This document shows, in pieces, positions 6,675-8,293 of a DNA stretch of 8,293 bases (positions are counted from its first letter, which is position 1; the number at the start of each line of letters is the position of its first letter). A model generated the notes under the pieces. The model worked only from the letters and a program-made list of their open reading frames with translations. It searched no databases and was not told where the DNA came from. Made by a program: the position numbers and the translations under genes. Source of the DNA: DATLAN01 sp035527455 (lineage in GTDB: Bacteria; Planctomycetota; Planctomycetia; Pirellulales; Thermoguttaceae); NCBI GenBank assembly GCA_035527455.1, contig DATLAN010000566.1, positions 1 through 8,293 on the forward strand, given 5' to 3'.

Positions 6675-6790
6675 ATGCTTGTAAGAACACGTCTTATCCG
6701 ATCCCGGAATAGAGAAGAGGCACCGGTACTACTCTGTGTTTGCGTGCGAGGCCCCGATTTCATGTTCTTCCATTTTCGACTGAACCAATA
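6588..6790. mobile_element. MITE-like palindromic element, 203 bp
   Basis: The ends are imperfect 23-base inverted repeats, 6588-6610 (TATTGGTTCGG...) and 6768-6790 (...TGAACCAATA), matching at 20 of 23 positions. Inside is a perfect 20-base inverted repeat (6645-6664 and 6711-6730). No transposase reading frame is present. Both outer ends finish in TA, so the element could be read as 6590-6788 flanked by a TA target duplication, as made by IS630/Tc1-mariner transposases; that family link is inference. The left edge coincides with the point where hicA loses its family similarity. The right edge lies 31 bases before the dehydratase GTG. The non-autonomous nature is seen directly; the source of the transposase is unknown. 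Confidence 0.7.
6645..6730. repeat. Perfect 20-bp inverted repeat, possibly a nested element
   Basis: AGTACCGGTGCC begins the left arm at 6645 and its exact complement ends the right arm at 6730. The 46-base spacer between 6664 and 6711 contains the hicA-frame stop and a small TGTTC/GAACA dyad (6664-6668 and 6684-6688). The arms are perfect while the outer arms of the surrounding element have diverged. The inner 86 bp may therefore be younger and separately inserted, or may be kept as an RNA hairpin. Confidence 0.75.
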
Positions 6791-6820
6791 AATCCCGACC
6801 CTTTCTTTCGGAGAATCCGC

Positions 6821-8011
6821 GTGCAAGGTTACCTCAGAACCGACGGCCGTAAGGGCGTCCGCAACGTGATCGCGGTGGCCTATCTGGTCGAGTGTGCTCA
6901 CCATGTCGCTCGGGAAATCGCCGGGCCGATGCGGGTTCGGGGCGTTCACCTGGTCGGCTTTCCCGGCTGCTACCCCAACGCGTACGCCGATCGCGTGATG
7001 ACGCGGCTTTGTACGCACCCCAACGTCGCCGCCGTGCTATTGGTCTCGCTCGGATGCGAGGGCTTCGATCGGCAGCAGCTGGCCGATGCGGTCGCGCGGT
7101 CCGGCCGGCCGGTCCACTGCCTGGTGATCCAACAGTCGGGCGGAACCGCCAAAACAATCGCGGCGGGCAGAAACTGGGTGGAAGAAACCCGCCGACGCCT
7201 CGACGACGCGCCCCGGGTGGAAATGGGCCTCGACGAGCTGGTCGTCGGCACGATCTGCGGCGGGTCGGACGCCACCAGCGGTCTGACCGCCAATCCGGCC
7301 GTGGGTCGGGCCGTCGATCGGCTGATCGCACGCGGCGCCACCGCCATCTTCGAAGAGACCGGCGAACTGATCGGCTGCGAACGGCTCATGGCCGAGCGGG
7401 CCGTCGACGACCGGCTGGGCCGCGAGATCGTCGCCCGGGTGCAGAAAGCCGCCCGATACTACGAAGCCATGGGACACGGCAGCTTCGCGCCGGGCAACGC
7501 CGACGGAGGATTGACCACCGTCGAAGAGAAGTCGCTGGGCGCCTATTGCAAGAGCGGCGAGGGACCCATCTCGGGCCTGATTACCCCGGGCGACGTTCCA
7601 CCCCAGGGCGGATTGTACCTGCTGGACGTCGTGCCCGACGGAGAGGTCCGCTTCGGGTTCCCCAACATCTGCGACAACGCCGAGATCGCCGAGATGATCG
7701 CTTGCGGGGCCCATCTGATCCTGTTCACCACCGGCCGCGGCTCGGTCGTCGGCTCGGCCATCTCGCCGGTGATCAAGGTGTGCGCCAATCCGGAGACGGC
7801 CCGCGCCCTTTCCGACGACATGGACATCAACGCCGGGCGAATCCTGGAAGGCGGCGCCACGCTGGATGAAGTCGGCCGCGAGATCTTCGACCTGGTGCTC
7901 CGCACGGCCGACGGCACCGCGACGAAATCGGAGCAGCTAGGTCATCAAGAGTTCATTCTCACCTACAAGACGTTCGACCCGCTCGGCCCGCATTGCCTGC
8001 CGGGTGTCTAA
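6821..8011 (+). CDS. UxaA-family sugar-acid dehydratase, large-subunit form
   Basis: This 396-residue cytoplasmic enzyme belongs to the altronate/galactarate dehydratase C-terminal family, which removes water from sugar acids to give 2-keto-3-deoxy acids. Marks are G-Y-L-R-T-D-G-R-K-G-V-R-N at 3-15, G-C-E-G-F near 78-82, C146-G-G-S-D-A-T-S-G-L-T-A-N-P159, E178-E-T-G-E-L-I-G-C-E187, G-N-A-D-G-G-L-T-T-V-E-E-K-S-L-G at 225-240, and a late G-S-A-I-S-P-V-I-K-V at 311-320. The start is GTG at 6821, with GGAG at 6810-6813 seven bases before it; the open frame back to 6740 lies partly in the palindromic element. The N-terminal SAF domain of full-length (about 490-residue) UxaA is absent. This is the split form, which normally works with a small SAF subunit of about 100 residues; none is in the window. 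SuyB, the large subunit of sulfolactate sulfo-lyase, belongs to the same family and is an alternative. Confidence 0.9.
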   Translation: MQGYLRTDGRKGVRNVIAVAYLVECAHHVAREIAGPMRVRGVHLVGFPGCYPNAYADRVMTRLCTHPNVAAVLLVSLGCEGFDRQQLADAVARSGRPVHCLVIQQSGGTAKTIAAGRNWVEETRRRLDDAPRVEMGLDELVVGTICGGSDATSGLTANPAVGRAVDRLIARGATAIFEETGELIGCERLMAERAVDDRLGREIVARVQKAARYYEAMGHGSFAPGNADGGLTTVEEKSLGAYCKSGEGPISGLITPGDVPPQGGLYLLDVVPDGEVRFGFPNICDNAEIAEMIACGAHLILFTTGRGSVVGSAISPVIKVCANPETARALSDDMDINAGRILEGGATLDEVGREIFDLVLRTADGTATKSEQLGHQEFILTYKTFDPLGPHCLPGV

Positions 8012-8036
8012 GGTGGAAATTGCGCTGGACCACCTT
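8010..8036 (+). terminator. Stem-loop at the end of the dehydratase gene
   Basis: AAGGTGG at 8010-8016, overlapping the TAA stop, pairs perfectly with CCACCTT at 8030-8036 around a 13-base loop. No U-run follows, so it is not a classic intrinsic terminator. It may protect the 3' end or act with Rho. Confidence 0.35.
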
Positions 8037-8113
8037 GCTCACGGTTCCGATGCGCGCGAGATCCATCGCGATCCCCTTCCCGTTGTCTCACCGGCGCCAG
8101 CACGCCCGATCGC

Positions 8114-8134
8114 GTAGGGTGGGCACCGCCCACC
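8114..8134. repeat. GTAG-headed REP, second family
   Basis: GTAG at 8114-8117 is followed by GGTGGGC, the loop ACC and GCCCACC (8118-8134), a perfect 7-bp stem. The GTAG head plus compact hairpin matches the general REP form, but the stem sequence differs from the cluster near 1207. Repeats of this GGTGGGC...GCCCACC kind are, from memory, widespread in bacterial intergenic regions. Only one copy is in the window. The rest of 8037-8293 shows a short palindrome (CCCGCGCGGG, 8187-8196), a small hairpin (GGCGT/ACGCC, 8200-8212) and no supported gene. Confidence 0.65.
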
Positions 8135-8293
8135 AACTCCCTCAAAAGCCAAGAAGGCCCGCTCAAAAAACCGCCGCCGTGTCCCACCCGCGCGGGCATG
8201 GCGTCAAACGCCTCGGCGTGCCGATCGGGCGGGCGTTCGGAATTCCTCTTGTCGCCCGGCAACACCGGCGATCTTGCCAGTGCGTCGAACGGC

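Noticed and set aside
8008..8265. 85-residue minus-strand frame at the right end
   Set aside because: It overlaps the dehydratase stop, covers the REP and other palindromes, and has no family-like sequence or ribosome site.

Overview
The window is a GC-rich stretch of bacterial chromosome. Most of it is ordinary housekeeping sequence, broken up by two kinds of small palindromic repeat. A planctomycete of the Pirellulales type is the best guess. That guess rests on the L33 variant, the layout of the RpoD-like sigma factor, several starts without a Shine-Dalgarno sequence, and REP-like repeats that begin with GTAG. It is inference from remembered families, not from a search.

Layout from left to right. 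Positions 1-1194 (+): a leader with a strong hairpin, a 54-residue rubredoxin too small for many gene callers, and an eight-helix ZIP-family metal transporter 27 bases further on in the same reading frame. Positions 1207-1360: a REP cluster made of a 59-bp unit repeated twice, closed by an exact inverted copy. It lies between the convergent transporter and sigma genes. Positions 1357-2820 (-): an RpoD-like group 1/2 sigma-70 factor, whose stop codon is formed by bases of the last REP. Positions 2821-3189: a gap with no supported gene. Positions 3190-5124 (-): the rpmG-recJ pair (ribosomal protein L33 and the RecJ single-strand exonuclease) behind a recognisable sigma-70-type promoter. Positions 5262-6185 (-): an LpxL/HtrB-like acyltransferase of lipid A synthesis. 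Positions 6320-6674 (+): a good promoter and a HicA-type toxin whose last part is replaced by the end of a 203-bp palindromic, MITE-like element (6588-6790). Positions 6821-8011 (+): the large-subunit form of a UxaA-family sugar-acid dehydratase with a GTG start. Positions 8012-8293: non-coding, with a stem-loop just after the gene and a second, different GTAG-headed REP.

The genes do not form one pathway. rubredoxin-ZIP and rpmG-recJ look like two small transcription units; the others look single. I see no new multi-gene system. The points most worth following are the MITE-like element that rewrote the end of hicA (with no hicB visible), the REP cluster supplying a stop codon, the L33 that keeps only one cysteine of each usual pair, and the same-frame rubredoxin/ZIP junction.
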